From NCBI RefSeq assembly GCF_029836165.1, contig NZ_JAOEBG010000005.1:186001-250000 (forward strand): a stretch of DNA of 64,000 nt, written 5' to 3'. This document shows, piece after piece, positions 17,821 through 29,800 of the stretch. Position 1 is the first letter of the stretch, and each line of letters starts with the position of its first letter. Below the pieces are notes generated by a model. The model saw only the letters and a list, made by a program, of their open reading frames with translations. It did not search any database and was not told the DNA's origin. The DNA comes from Pseudomonas sp. GD04091. GTDB taxonomy: Bacteria > Pseudomonadota > Gammaproteobacteria > Pseudomonadales > Pseudomonadaceae. A program made the position numbers and the translations under genes.

Positions 17821-20800
17821 GCATCAATGAACTACTGGCCACACTGGCCGCCAATAATGTCCAGCTGGCGCTCAAGGATGGCCAGCTGGCGGTGCAGGGC
17901 AATCGCCAGGCCCTGACTGACGCGGCACTGGTGACGCAGTTGCGCGAGCACAAACCGGCGCTGCTGGCGTTGCTGGCAAGCGGCGCGTACGTGGCCGCTC
18001 GCCAGGGCGCGGTCGAGGTGCCGGCGAATCGCATCCCCGCCGATTGCACACGGATCAGCCCGGAGTTGCTCAGCCTGGTCGACCTCGACCAGGCCAGCAT
18101 CGACCGTGTGGTCGCCGCCGTGCCTGGGGGCGCCGCCAATGTGCAGGACATCTACCCGCTGCTGCCGTTGCAGCAGGGCATGCTGTTCCACCACGCCAGC
18201 GCGGGCGAACACGATCCTTACGTGATGCAGGCGCGCTTCGTGTTCGCCAGCGATGACCGGGTGCAGGCCTTCGCCGAGGCGTTGCAGGGGGTGATCGAGC
18301 GCCACGACATCCTGCGCACCTCGGTGCACTGGAAGGACATCGAGACCCCGGTCCAGGTGGTCTGGCGCCGCGCCGAGCTGTGCGTCACGCAACTGTCGGC
18401 CGGACAGACGCCCGTGGCTGGTTTCGACCTGACCAAGGCCCCGCTGATCCGTCTGCAATGCCAGGCCGCCGAGATGGACGGCAGCGTCCATGCGACCCTG
18501 CAGTTCCACCATCTGGCCATGGACCACAGCGCCCTGGAGGTGGTGCGCCACGAAATGCTGGCGTTCCTGCTGGGCGACGGCGCCGGACTGGGCCGGCCGG
18601 TGCCGTTCCGCAACCATGTGGCCCAGGCCTTGCTGGGCGTGGGAGAGGCCGAGCACGAGGCGTTCTTTCGCGACATGCTGAGCAGCGTCGACGAACCGAC
18701 CCTGGCTTATGGCCTGAGCGATGTGAAGGGGGACGGCGCGGCGCTGAACGAGCATGCCCTGGACCTCGACCTGCCGCTGTGCCAGGCCTTGCGCGGCCAG
18801 GCACGAGCGCAGGGGGTGAGCGTCGCCAGCCTGTTCCACCTGGCGTGGGCGCGGGTGCTGGGCGGCCTGACCGGGCGCGATCAGGTGGTGTTCGGCACGG
18901 TGCTGATGGGGCGTCTGCTGGGCGCCGAGGCTACCGACCGGGCGTTGGGGATCTTCATCAATACCTTGCCGCTGCGCGTGGACCTCGACGGCGCCGGCCT
19001 GGCCGTGGCGATCAAGGCCACCCACCAGCGGCTGAGCAGCCTGATGCGCCACGAGCATGCCCCGCTGGCCTTGGCCCAGCGCTGCAGCGGCGTGGCGGCG
19101 CCGACGCCGCTGTTCAACGCCTTGCTCAACTACCGCCACAGCGCGCCCTCGGGTTCCGAGGCAGCGCGCCGGGCCGGCTGGGCGGGTATCGAGATCGTCC
19201 ATGCCGCCGAAGCCACCAACTACCCGCTGACCCTGAGCGTCGATGACTTCGGCGAAGCCTTCCGGCTGACCCTGCTGGCCAGCCCCGAGGTGCCGGCGCA
19301 GCGCGTCTGCGCCTACCTGGAACAGGCACTGCGCAGCCTGCTCGAGGGCTCGGTCGACGAGGTTCGCGCGCTGCCCATGCTGCCGCCGCAGGAGCGCGCG
19401 CAGTTGCTGGAGGGTTTCAACCACACGGCGGGCCGCGCGGTCACCGCTGGCACCCTGCATCGGCGCATCGAGGCCATCGCCCAGGCGCACCCGGACGCCA
19501 CCGCCAGCACCTGCCTGGGGCAGGCGCTGAGCTACGCCGAGCTGAACCGTCGCGCCAACGCCCTGGCCCACCACCTGATCGCCTTGGGCGTGCGCCCCGA
19601 TGACCGGGTCGCGGTACTGGCCCGCCGTGGCCTGGACACCCTGGCCGGCCTGCTGGCCGTGCTCAAGGCCGGCGCCGGCTATGTGCCGGTGGATCCGGCC
19701 CACCCCGACGAGCGCGTGCGCTACCTGCTCGATGACAGCGCCCCAGTGGTGGTGCTCACCCTGCAGGCCCTGCGCGGGCGACTGGGGGAGGTGGCCGTGC
19801 CGGTGCTGGCCCTCGACCAGCCCGACTGGCCGGCCCGGGTGGACGATCCTGTGGTGCCGGGGCTGAGCGCGGCGCACCTGGCCTATGTGATCTACACCTC
19901 CGGTTCCACCGGCCAGCCCAAGGGCGTGATGGTCGAGCACGGCACCCTGAACAACCTGGTGGACTGGCATTGCCGGGCTTTCGACCTGTGCCTGGGCCGG
20001 CACACCTCGAGCCTGGCCGGTTTCGGTTTCGACGCCATGGCCTGGGAAATCTGGCCGGCGCTGGCCAGCGGGGCGGTCCTGCACCTGGCACCGCCGGGCG
20101 AAGGCCATGAAGACCTCGACGCCATGCTCGCCTGGTGGCGCGCGCAACCACTGGACGTGAGCTTCCTGCCCACCCCCGTGGCCGAGTACGCCTTCAGCCA
20201 CCAGCTGGAACATTCGACCCTGCGCACGCTGCTGATCGGTGGCGACCGCCTGCGTCAGTTCAACCGCACCCAGACCTTCGCCGTGGTCAACAACTACGGC
20301 CCCACCGAGACCACCGTGGTGGCCAGCTCAGGTGTGCTCGAGGCTGGCGGCGAGCTGCATATCGGCGGGCCGGTGGACAACGCCCGGCTGTACGTGCTGG
20401 GCAGCGATCTGCAACCCGTGCCACTGGGCGTGCCGGGCGAGTTGCATGTCGGCGGCGCGGGTGTCGCCCGTGGCTACCTGAACCGCCCGGCGCTGACCGC
20501 CGAACGCTTTCTCGATGATCCGTTCGACCCGCGCCCGGGGGCCCGGATGTACCGCACCGGCGACCTGGTGCGCTGGCGGGGGGACGGGACCTTGGACTAC
20601 CTGGGCCGCAACGATGACCAGGTGAAGGTGCGTGGCGTGCGTATCGAGCTGGGCGAGATCGAGAGCCGCCTGAGCGGCCTGCCGGGCATCAACGAGGCGG
20701 TGGTGCTGGCCCGCGAGGACCAGCCCGGCCAGCCACGGCTGGTGGCCTACTTCACGCCACAGCCGGGCATTGAGGCACCCTCGCCGGAGTTGCTGCGCGG

Positions 20801-23800
20801 ACAACTGCTGGCACACCTACCGGACTACATGGTGCCGGTGGCCTTCGTCGCGCTGTCGGCATTGCCGCTGACCGCCAATGGCAAGCTCGACCGCCGGGCC
20901 CTGCCCGCGCCGGAGCGCTCGGCGCTGTTCGAGCAGGCCTACGTGGCCCCCGTGGGCGAGCTGGAAACCGCCCTGGCCCAGCTGTGGGCGCAGCTGCTGC
21001 AGGTGGAGCGGGTAGGGCGGCATGACCAGTTCTTCGCCTTGGGTGGGCATTCGCTGCTGGCCATGCGCATGGTGTCCCAGGTACGGCTGCGCCTGGGTGT
21101 GGAACTGGCCCTGGGCGAACTGTTCGCCAATGCCGAACTGGCGGCGGTGGCCCAGGTGCTGGCCGGTGCCACGCGCAGCGCGCTGCCGGCGATCATGCCG
21201 GTCGCTCGCGCACAGCCGCTGCCGTTGTCGTTCGCCCAGCAGCGGCTGTGGTTCCTGGCCCAGCTCGAAGGCGGCAACCAGGCCTACAACGTGCCGCTTG
21301 CCCTGGGCCTGCGTGGTGAACTGGATGTCGAGGCGTTGGAGCGTGCGCTGCTGCGTATCGTCGCGCGTCACGAGACCTTGCGCAGCCGTTTCGTGCCCAG
21401 CGGCGACAGTGCCGAAGTGCAGCTGCTGGACACGCCGCGCGCCGGCTGGCTGCACCGCGAGACGATTGCGCCCGAAGCCCTGGCCGAACGACTGCAAGGG
21501 GAGGCGCTCGCCCCCTTCGACCTGCTCGCCGGGCCGCCATTGCGCGCCAGCTTGTTGCAACTGGGCGGGCAGCGGCATGTGTTGATCCTCACCGTGCACC
21601 ATATCGTTGCCGATGGCTGGTCCCTTGGTGTGCTGACCCATGAGCTCGGCGTGTTGTATGCCGCCCTGCGCGCAGGGCGGGAGGATCCGCTGCCGGCGCT
21701 GGCCATTCAATACGGCGACTATGCCGTGTGGCAGCGCCGCTGGCTGGCCGGCGAACAGTTGCAGCGCCAGGCCGACTATTGGCGCGAAGCCCTCGACGGT
21801 GCGCCGAATCTGTTGAGTCTGCCAACCGATCGACCTCGCCCGGCCCGCCAGGACTTCAGTGGTGCCAGCCTGGCGCTGCACCTGGACGAACGCCTGGGCG
21901 TCGGTCTGCGTGCCCTGGCCCGGCGTCACCAGGCGACCTTGTACATGGTCCTGCTCGGCGCCTGGGCCGCAACCCTGGCGCGTCTGGCCGGGCAAACCGA
22001 GGTCGTGGTCGGCTGCCCGGTCGCCGGACGTGGCAGTGCCGAGCTGGAGCCGCTGGTGGGGTTGTTCGTCAACACCCTGGCGGTGCGCATCGACACCGGC
22101 GGGGCGATCGGCACCGAGGCCTTGCTGGGCCGGGTCAAGGCGCGTTTGCTGCAGGCCCAGGCGCACCAGGACCTGCCGTTCGAGCAGGTGGTGGAGATTG
22201 TCCGTCCGGTGCGTAGCCTGGCCCATACCCCTTTGTTCCAGACCACGCTGAACTGGCAGGCCGGCGCGGGCGCCGCCCTGAGCCTGGACGGGCTGCAGCT
22301 GGAGGCGGTGGCACAGACCAGCCAGGTGGCCAAGTTCGACCTGTCGCTGAGCCTGGGCGAGCAGGGCGAGGCGTTGCTCGGCAGCCTGGAGTACGCCACG
22401 GCGTTGTTCGACGAGGCCCGCGTGCAACGCATCGCCGGGTACTTCGATGCGTTGTTGAGGGCCATGGTGGCCAACGACCAGCAAGCTTTGGCCGACGTCG
22501 AGCTGGTGGTGGGCGCGGAACGCCAGCGCCTGCTGCACGGCTTCAACAACACCCGGCGGCGGTTCCCGCTCGGACAGACCGTGCATGGCCTGGTCGAAGC
22601 CCGGGCTGCGGGCATCCCGCACAGCATGGCCGTGGTGGCGGGCGGGCTGCGCCTGAGCTACGGCGAACTGAACCGCCAGGCCAATGCCCTGGCCCATCAC
22701 CTGATCGCGCTGGGCGTCCTGCCCGATGACCGCGTGGCGGTGGTCGCCCGCCGTGGCCCGGACACCCTGGTGGCGTTGCTGGCGGTGCTCAAGGCCGGCG
22801 CCGGCTACGTGCCGGTGGACCCCACGCATCCGGACGAGCGACTGCGCTACCTGCTCGACGACAGTGCCCCGGTGGTGGTGCTGGCCCAGCAGGCGCTGTT
22901 CGAGCGGCTGCCCGGGCTGAACGTGCCGCTGCTGGCCCTTGACCGCCCGGACTGGCCGGCGCGGGACGACAATCCGCAGGTGCCTGGGCTGGGTGTGAAT
23001 CACCTGGCCTACGTGATCTACACCTCCGGTTCCACGGGCGAGCCCAAGGGCGTGATGGTCGAGCATCACACCCTGGCCAATCTTGTGCACTGGCACTGCA
23101 AGGCCTTCGAACTGGGCGTCGGCGATCACACCGCCAGCGTCGCCGGCTTCGGCTTCGACGCCATGGCCTGGGAGGTCTGGCCGGCGCTGTGTGCCGGGGC
23201 TGTGCTGCACCTGCCGCCCGCGGCACTGGGCAACGAGCAGCTCGACGCATTGCTGGCCTGGTGGTTGGAGCAGCCGCTGAAGGTCGCCTTCCTGCCCACG
23301 CCGGTGGCTGAATACGCCTTTGCCCAAGGACTGCGTCATCCGACCCTGCGCAGCCTGCTGATCGGCGGGGATCGCCTGCGCCAGTTCCACGCGGACCCCG
23401 GGTTCGTGGTGGTCAACAACTACGGCCCCACCGAGGCCACGGTGGTCGCCACGTCCGGCCTGGTGTTGCCTGGCGGCGCGCTGGATATCGGCCGACCGAT
23501 CGCCAACGCCCGAGTCTACTTGCTTGATGCGGCGCGCCAGCCGGTGCCGTTCGGCAGTATCGGTGAGCTGTATGTGGGCGGCGACGGCGTGGCGCGGGGC
23601 TATCTGAACCGCCCCGAACTGACCGCCGAACGCTTCCTCGACGATCCCTTCGGCGAGCAGCCTGGGGCGCGCATGTACCGCACCGGCGACCTGGCCCGCT
23701 GGAACGCCGACGGCACCCTGGATTACCAGGGGCGCAACGACGACCAAGTGAAGATCCGTGGCCTGCGTATCGAACTGGGCGAGATCGAGGCGCAGTTGCT

Positions 23801-26800
23801 GCGTTTGCCGGGCATCGACGAGGCGTTGGTCCTGGCCCGGGAGGAAACCCCCGGCCAGCCTCGGCTGATCGCCTGGTTCACGGCCCAGGGCGAGGCACCA
23901 TCCGCCGCGGCGCTGCGCGCCAGCCTGGCGCAGCGCCTGCCCGGTTACATGGTGCCGGCGGCGCTGGTGCGGCTGGACAGCTGGCCATTGACCGCCAATG
24001 GCAAGGTCGATCGCCGCGCGCTGCCGGCGCCCGCGCGTGAAGCCCTGGCCAGCCAGGCCCATGAAGCTGCCGAAGGCGAGCTGGAGCATGCCCTTGCCGC
24101 GTTGTGGGGCGAACTGCTGCAGGTCGGCCAGGTCGGTCGCCAGGACCGATTCTTCGAATTGGGCGGCCATTCGCTGCTGGCCATGCGCATGGTTGGCCAG
24201 TTGCGCCAGCGCCTTGGCCTGGAGCTGTCCCTCGGCCAGCTGTTCGCCGATGACCGCCTGCTGGCGGTGGCCGTGGCGCTGCAAGACACCAGACCCTGCG
24301 CGGTGCCGATGATCGAAGCGGCGCCGCGCGGCCAGTCGCAGCCGCTGTCGTTCGCCCAGCAGCGCCTGTGGTTCCTGGCGCAGATGGACGATGCCAGCGC
24401 CGCCTACCATATTCCGCTGGGGCTGGTGCTGCGTGGGGCGCTGGATCGTCCGGCGCTGGAGCGCGCCCTGGCGCGCATCGTCGAGCGCCACGAGAGCCTG
24501 CGCAGCCACTTTGCCCAGGAAGGCGCCGAAGCGCGGGTACGGGTGGCACCCGGCAACGGTGGCTTCAGCCTGGCCTGGCACGACCTGCGCGACCAGGGCC
24601 AGGCATTGGCCGCGCTGGTGCGCGAGGAAGCGCGGCTGCCGTTCGACCTGGCGCACCAATTGCCGATCCGCGGGCGTCTGCTGTGCCTGGGGCAGGACCA
24701 CCACGCGCTGCTGCTGACCCTGCACCATATCGTTGCCGACGGCTGGTCGATGGACGTCTTCACCCAGGAGCTGGCGGCCTTGTACCTGGCGTTCAGCGCC
24801 GGTGAACCGGATCCGTTGCCCGCGCTGGCGATCCAGTACGGCGACTATGCCATCTGGCAGCGCCGCTGGCTGGCCGGGGACGCGTTGCAGCGCCAGGCCG
24901 ACCACTGGCGTCAGGCCCTGGCCGGTGCACCGTTGCTGCTGAGCCTGCCCACCGACCGACCTCGTCCGGCGCGCCAGGATTATCGTGGCGAGCGGGTCGA
25001 GGTACGCCTGGACCGGCGCCTGAGCGCCGACCTCAAGGACCTCTGCCAGCGCCATGCGGTCACCCCGTTCATGCTGTTCGGCGCCGCCTGGGCGGTGTTG
25101 CTGGCGCGCCTGTCCGGCCAGGCCGAGGTGGTCATCGGCACGCCGGTGGCCAACCGGCGGCATGCCGAGGTCGAGGGGCTGATCGGCTTGTTCGTCAACG
25201 CCCTGGCCCTGCGCATCGATACGTCCGGCACTCCCGACGTGGCCGCGCTGCTGGCCCGGGTCAAGGCTGTCGCCAGTCAGGCCCAGGACCACCAGGACAT
25301 CCCGTTCGAGCAGGTGGTCGAGCTGCTGCAGCCGCCGCGCAGCCTGGCCCACACACCGCTGTACCAGGTGTCGCTGGCCTGGAACGGCGGGGCGGCGCAC
25401 TCCCTGCACCTGGGCGGTTTGCAACTGGAGCCGCTGGGGGCGCCGCAGGCCATCGCCAAGTTCGACCTGACCCTGAGCCTGGGCGAGACCGGCGAAGGCT
25501 TCGCCGGCGCGCTGGAGTACGCCACCGCGCTGTTCGACCGGGCAACCATCGAGCGCCATGTCGGCTACCTGGAACAATTGCTCTGGGCCTTCGCCAGCAG
25601 TGACCAGGCGGTGCCGGCCAGGGTCGAGCTGCTTGGCGCCGCCGAGCGCCGCCAGGAACTGGTCAGCTGCAACGCCAGCGAGCTGGTCGGTGGTCTGCAG
25701 CAGCCGGTGCAGGCGCTGTTCGAGGCACAGGTGCTGCGTTCGCCCCAGGCCATCGCGGTGCAGGCCGAGGACGGCCAACTGAGCTATCAGCAGCTCAACG
25801 AGGCTGCCAACCGCCTGGCCCATGTGCTGATCGCCCGCGGCGTGCGGCCCGACAGTCGGGTGGCGGTGTGCCTGGCCCGTGGCCCGCAGTTGCTGGTCGG
25901 CCTGCTGGCCGTGCTCAAGGCAGGTGGCGCTTATGTGCCGCTGGACCCAGGGTACCCGGACGAACGCCTGGAATTCATGCTCGAGGACAGCGCACCGTTG
26001 CTGCTGCTGGTGGACGGTTCCAGCCGTACGCGTTTCGCTGCCAGCCTGTTGCCACGTCTTGACCTGGACCAGCCGACCTGGGCCGCCGAGCCGGCGCGCA
26101 ACCCGCAGGTCAAGGGGCTTGGCGCGCGCCAGCTGGCCTATGTGATCTACACCTCCGGCTCCACCGGCACGCCGAAAGGTGTGATGGTCGAGCACCGCAG
26201 CCTATGCAACCTGGTGCACTGGAGTTCGCGCCTGATCGCTCCAAGCGCCGACGGCGCGCTGCTGCACAAGACCCCGGTGAGCTTCGACGCCTCGGTGTGG
26301 GAGCTGTTCTGGCCGCTGTGCGCCGGGCTGCGCCTGGTGCTGGCGCGTCCGGACGGCCAGCGCGACCCGGCCTATCTGGCCGAGCTGATCCAGCGTCAGC
26401 GGGTCGGCGTGGTGCAGTTCGTGCCGGCGTTGCTGCAGCAGTTCCTGGCGCTGGACGCCAGCGCTGCCTGCGATAGCCTGACCGACATCGTCTGCGGTGG
26501 CGGCGAACTGACAACGGCCTTGTTGCGGCAATTGCGAGCGCGTCTGCCGAAGGCGCGCCTGCACAATGTCTACGGGCCGACCGAAACCACCGTCGACTGC
26601 AGCGTCTGGACCCTGGAGCCAGGGCAGGCGTTGCCTGACGGCGCACCGCCGATCGGCCGGCCGATCGCCAATACCCGGCTGTATGTGCTCGATGGCCAGG
26701 GTCTGCCGGTGCCGCGTGGGGTGGTCGGCGAACTGTACATCGGTGGCGTCGGCGTCGCGCGCGGCTACCTCGGCCTGCCGGAACAGGAGGCCGAGCGCTT

Positions 26801-29800
26801 CAGCGACAGCCCGTTCGTGGTCGGCGAGCGTCTGTACCGCAGCGGTGACCTGGTGCGCCGTCGCGCCGATGGCGAACTGGAGTTCCTGGGGCGCAACGAC
26901 TTCCAGGTCAAGTTGCACGGCCTGCGTATCGAACTGGGCGAGATCGAGGCCTGCCTGGCGCGCCACGCCGCCGTGCGTGAGGTCGCGGTGCTGCTGCGTG
27001 GCGAGCGCCTGGTGGCCTGGTTCACCGCGCGTGAAGGCGCCGGAGCACCGGGCATCGACGCGCTGCGCAAGCATGTCCGGGCGCGGCTGCCGGACTATAT
27101 GGTGCCGTCGGCCTATGTGATGCTGCCGGCCATGCCGCTAACCGCCAATGGCAAGCTCGACCGCCAGGCCTTGCCCGAGCCTGGCGCCGAGGCGGTGCTC
27201 AGCCGCGCCTACGCGGCTCCGCTGGGTGAGGCCGAGAGCCGCCTGGCGGCGCTGTGGGCCGAACTGCTCAACGTGCCGAAGGTCGGGCGCCATGACCATT
27301 TCTTCGAGTTGGGCGGCCATTCGCTGCTGGCGGTGACTCTGATCGCCCGCCTGCGCGCCGAAGGGTTGGCAGCGGATATCCGCGTGCTGTTCGCCGAACC
27401 GACCCTGGCCGCGCTAGCCGCGACTCTGGGCCAGGACACCGGGCCACAGGTACCGGCCAACCGCATCGCCGCCGACTGCCAGCGCATCACCCCGGACCTG
27501 CTGCCACTGGTGCAGCTGGAACAGGCAGCGATCGAGCGCATTGTCGGCCAGGTGCCCGGTGGCGTCGCCAATGTGCAGGACATCTACCCACTGGGCCCGC
27601 TGCAGGCCGGTATCCTGTACCACCACCTGGCCAGCGAGGGCGATGACCCTTACCTGTTGCAGGCGCGCTTCGCCGTGGCGGATACATCCCGGCTGGCGGC
27701 CCTGCACCAGGCCCTGGACCAGGTGATCGCGCGCCACGATATTCTGCGCAGCTCGCTGTGCTGGGAGGGGTTGGCGCAGCCCGTGCAGGTGGTCTGGCGC
27801 CAGGCGCCGCTGCCAGTGCAGCAGCTCGCCGCCGGCGAAGCACCGGCCCTGCGCCTGGACCTGACCCGGGCACCGCTGCTGCGCTTGTTGCACAGCCAGG
27901 ACCCGACCACTGGCGCCATCACCGCGACCCTGTTGTTCCACCACCTGGTCATGGACCATGTCGCCCAGGACGTGCTGCGCGCCGAACTGCAGGCTTGCCT
28001 GCTCGGCGAGCAGCACCGCTTGCCAGTGCCGGCACCGTACCGCAACTACATCGCCCAGGTGCAGCAGGGTGCGGGCGAAGCCGAGCACGTGGCGTTCTTC
28101 CGCGAACAACTGGGCGATATCGATGAGCCAACCTTGGCGTATGGCGCCCATCCTCGGCCGCACGCGGATGCCGCCGTCGAGGCCCGGCGTTGGCTTGACG
28201 CCGGGCTGGCGCGACGGGCTCGTGAGCAGGCCCGGCAGTTGGGCGTCGGCGCCGCCAGCCTGATGCACCTGGCCTGGGGGCTGGTACTGGGGCAGTTGTC
28301 GGGTCGCGACAGTGTGGTGTTCGGCACCGTGATGCTGGGGCGCCTGCAGGGTGGCGAGGGGGGCGAGCGGGCGCTCGGCGTGTTCATCAACACCTTGCCG
28401 CTGCGCTTGGACCTGGGCCGGCTGCCGGTGCGCGAGGCGTTGCTCGACACCCATCGCCGACTCACCGGCCTGTTGCTGCACGAGCACGCCCAACTGGCCC
28501 TGGCCCAGCGTTGCAGCGCACTGCCGCCGGGCACGCCGCTGTTCAGCGCCTTGCTCAATTACCGCCACAGCGCCACTGCGCTGAACCAGGACGCGACGGC
28601 AGGGCAGGCCTGGGCCGGTATCGAGCTATTGCATGCACAGGAGCGCAGCAACTACCCCCTGGCCCTGAGCATCGATGACCTGGGCGAGGCGTTCGCTCTC
28701 AGCGCCCAGTGCGCCCAGGGGATCGATGCGCGGCGCCTGTGCGCCTACCTGGAGCAGGCGTTGGATAGCCTGGTGAAAGCGCTGGAAACGGATCCCGAGC
28801 AGGGGCTGGAGCGCTTGAGCATCCTCTCGGCCGAGGAGTGCCAGCGCCTGGTCGTCGAGTACAACGCCACGCGGCGCGACTACCCACGCGAGCTGCCGGT
28901 ACAGCGCCTGTTCGAGCAGTGCGTGGCCCGTCATCCGTTGGCGCTGGCAGCGCTGCACGACGAGCGCCGGCTGACCTACGGCGAGCTCAACGAGCAGGCC
29001 AACCGCCTGGCCCATTGGTTGATCGGCGAAGGGGTGCAGCCAGGTGAGCACGTGGCGATCCTGCTGCCGCGCTCGCTGCCTCTGCTGGTGGCGCAACTGG
29101 CGGTGCTCAAATGCGCCGCGGTCTATGTGCCACTGGATATCAATGCCCCCGCCGAGCGCCAGGCGTTCATGGCTCGCGACTGCCAGGCCGTGGTGCTGCT
29201 GACCCTGGCTGGCATGCTCGGTGACTGTGGCGTGCGGCGCGTCGACCTCGACTGCCTGAGCCTCGACGACCAACCGGGGCACAACCCGGGCCTGAGCCAG
29301 GGTGCCGGGGCGCCGGCGTACGTGATGTACACCTCTGGCTCCACCGGCACGCCGAAGGGCGTGTGTGTGGCGCACCGGGGTATCGCCCGGCTGGTGTTGA
29401 ACAACGGCTATGCCGACTTCAACGCGCACGACCGCATCGCCTTCGTCTCCAACCCAGCCTTCGACGCCGCGACCATGGATGTCTGGGGCGCGCTGCTCAA
29501 TGGCGGGCAGGTGCTGGTGATCGACCACCAGACTCTGGTGGAGCCTGCGCGGTTCGGCGCGGCCCTGGACGATGGCGGCGCCAGCGTGCTGTTCGTCACC
29601 ACGGCGTTGTTCAACCAGTACGTGCAGCTCATCCCCAAGGCCCTGGCCGGGTTGCGCATCCTGCTGTGCGGCGGTGAACGGGGCGAGCCTGGGGCGTTCC
29701 GCGCCTTGCTGGCGCAGGCGCCGGACTTGCGCCTGGTGCATTGCTACGGGCCCACCGAGACCACCACCTACGCCACCACCCACCAGGTCACGGCGGTCGC

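Noticed and set aside
20817..26195. Very long minus-strand open frame (1,792 codons) opposite the terminal NRPS gene
   Set aside because: It is the mirror of a GC-rich NRPS reading frame with high third-position GC. Its translation is rich in Gln, His, Arg and Gly without any domain, and the sense strand has complete NRPS motifs.
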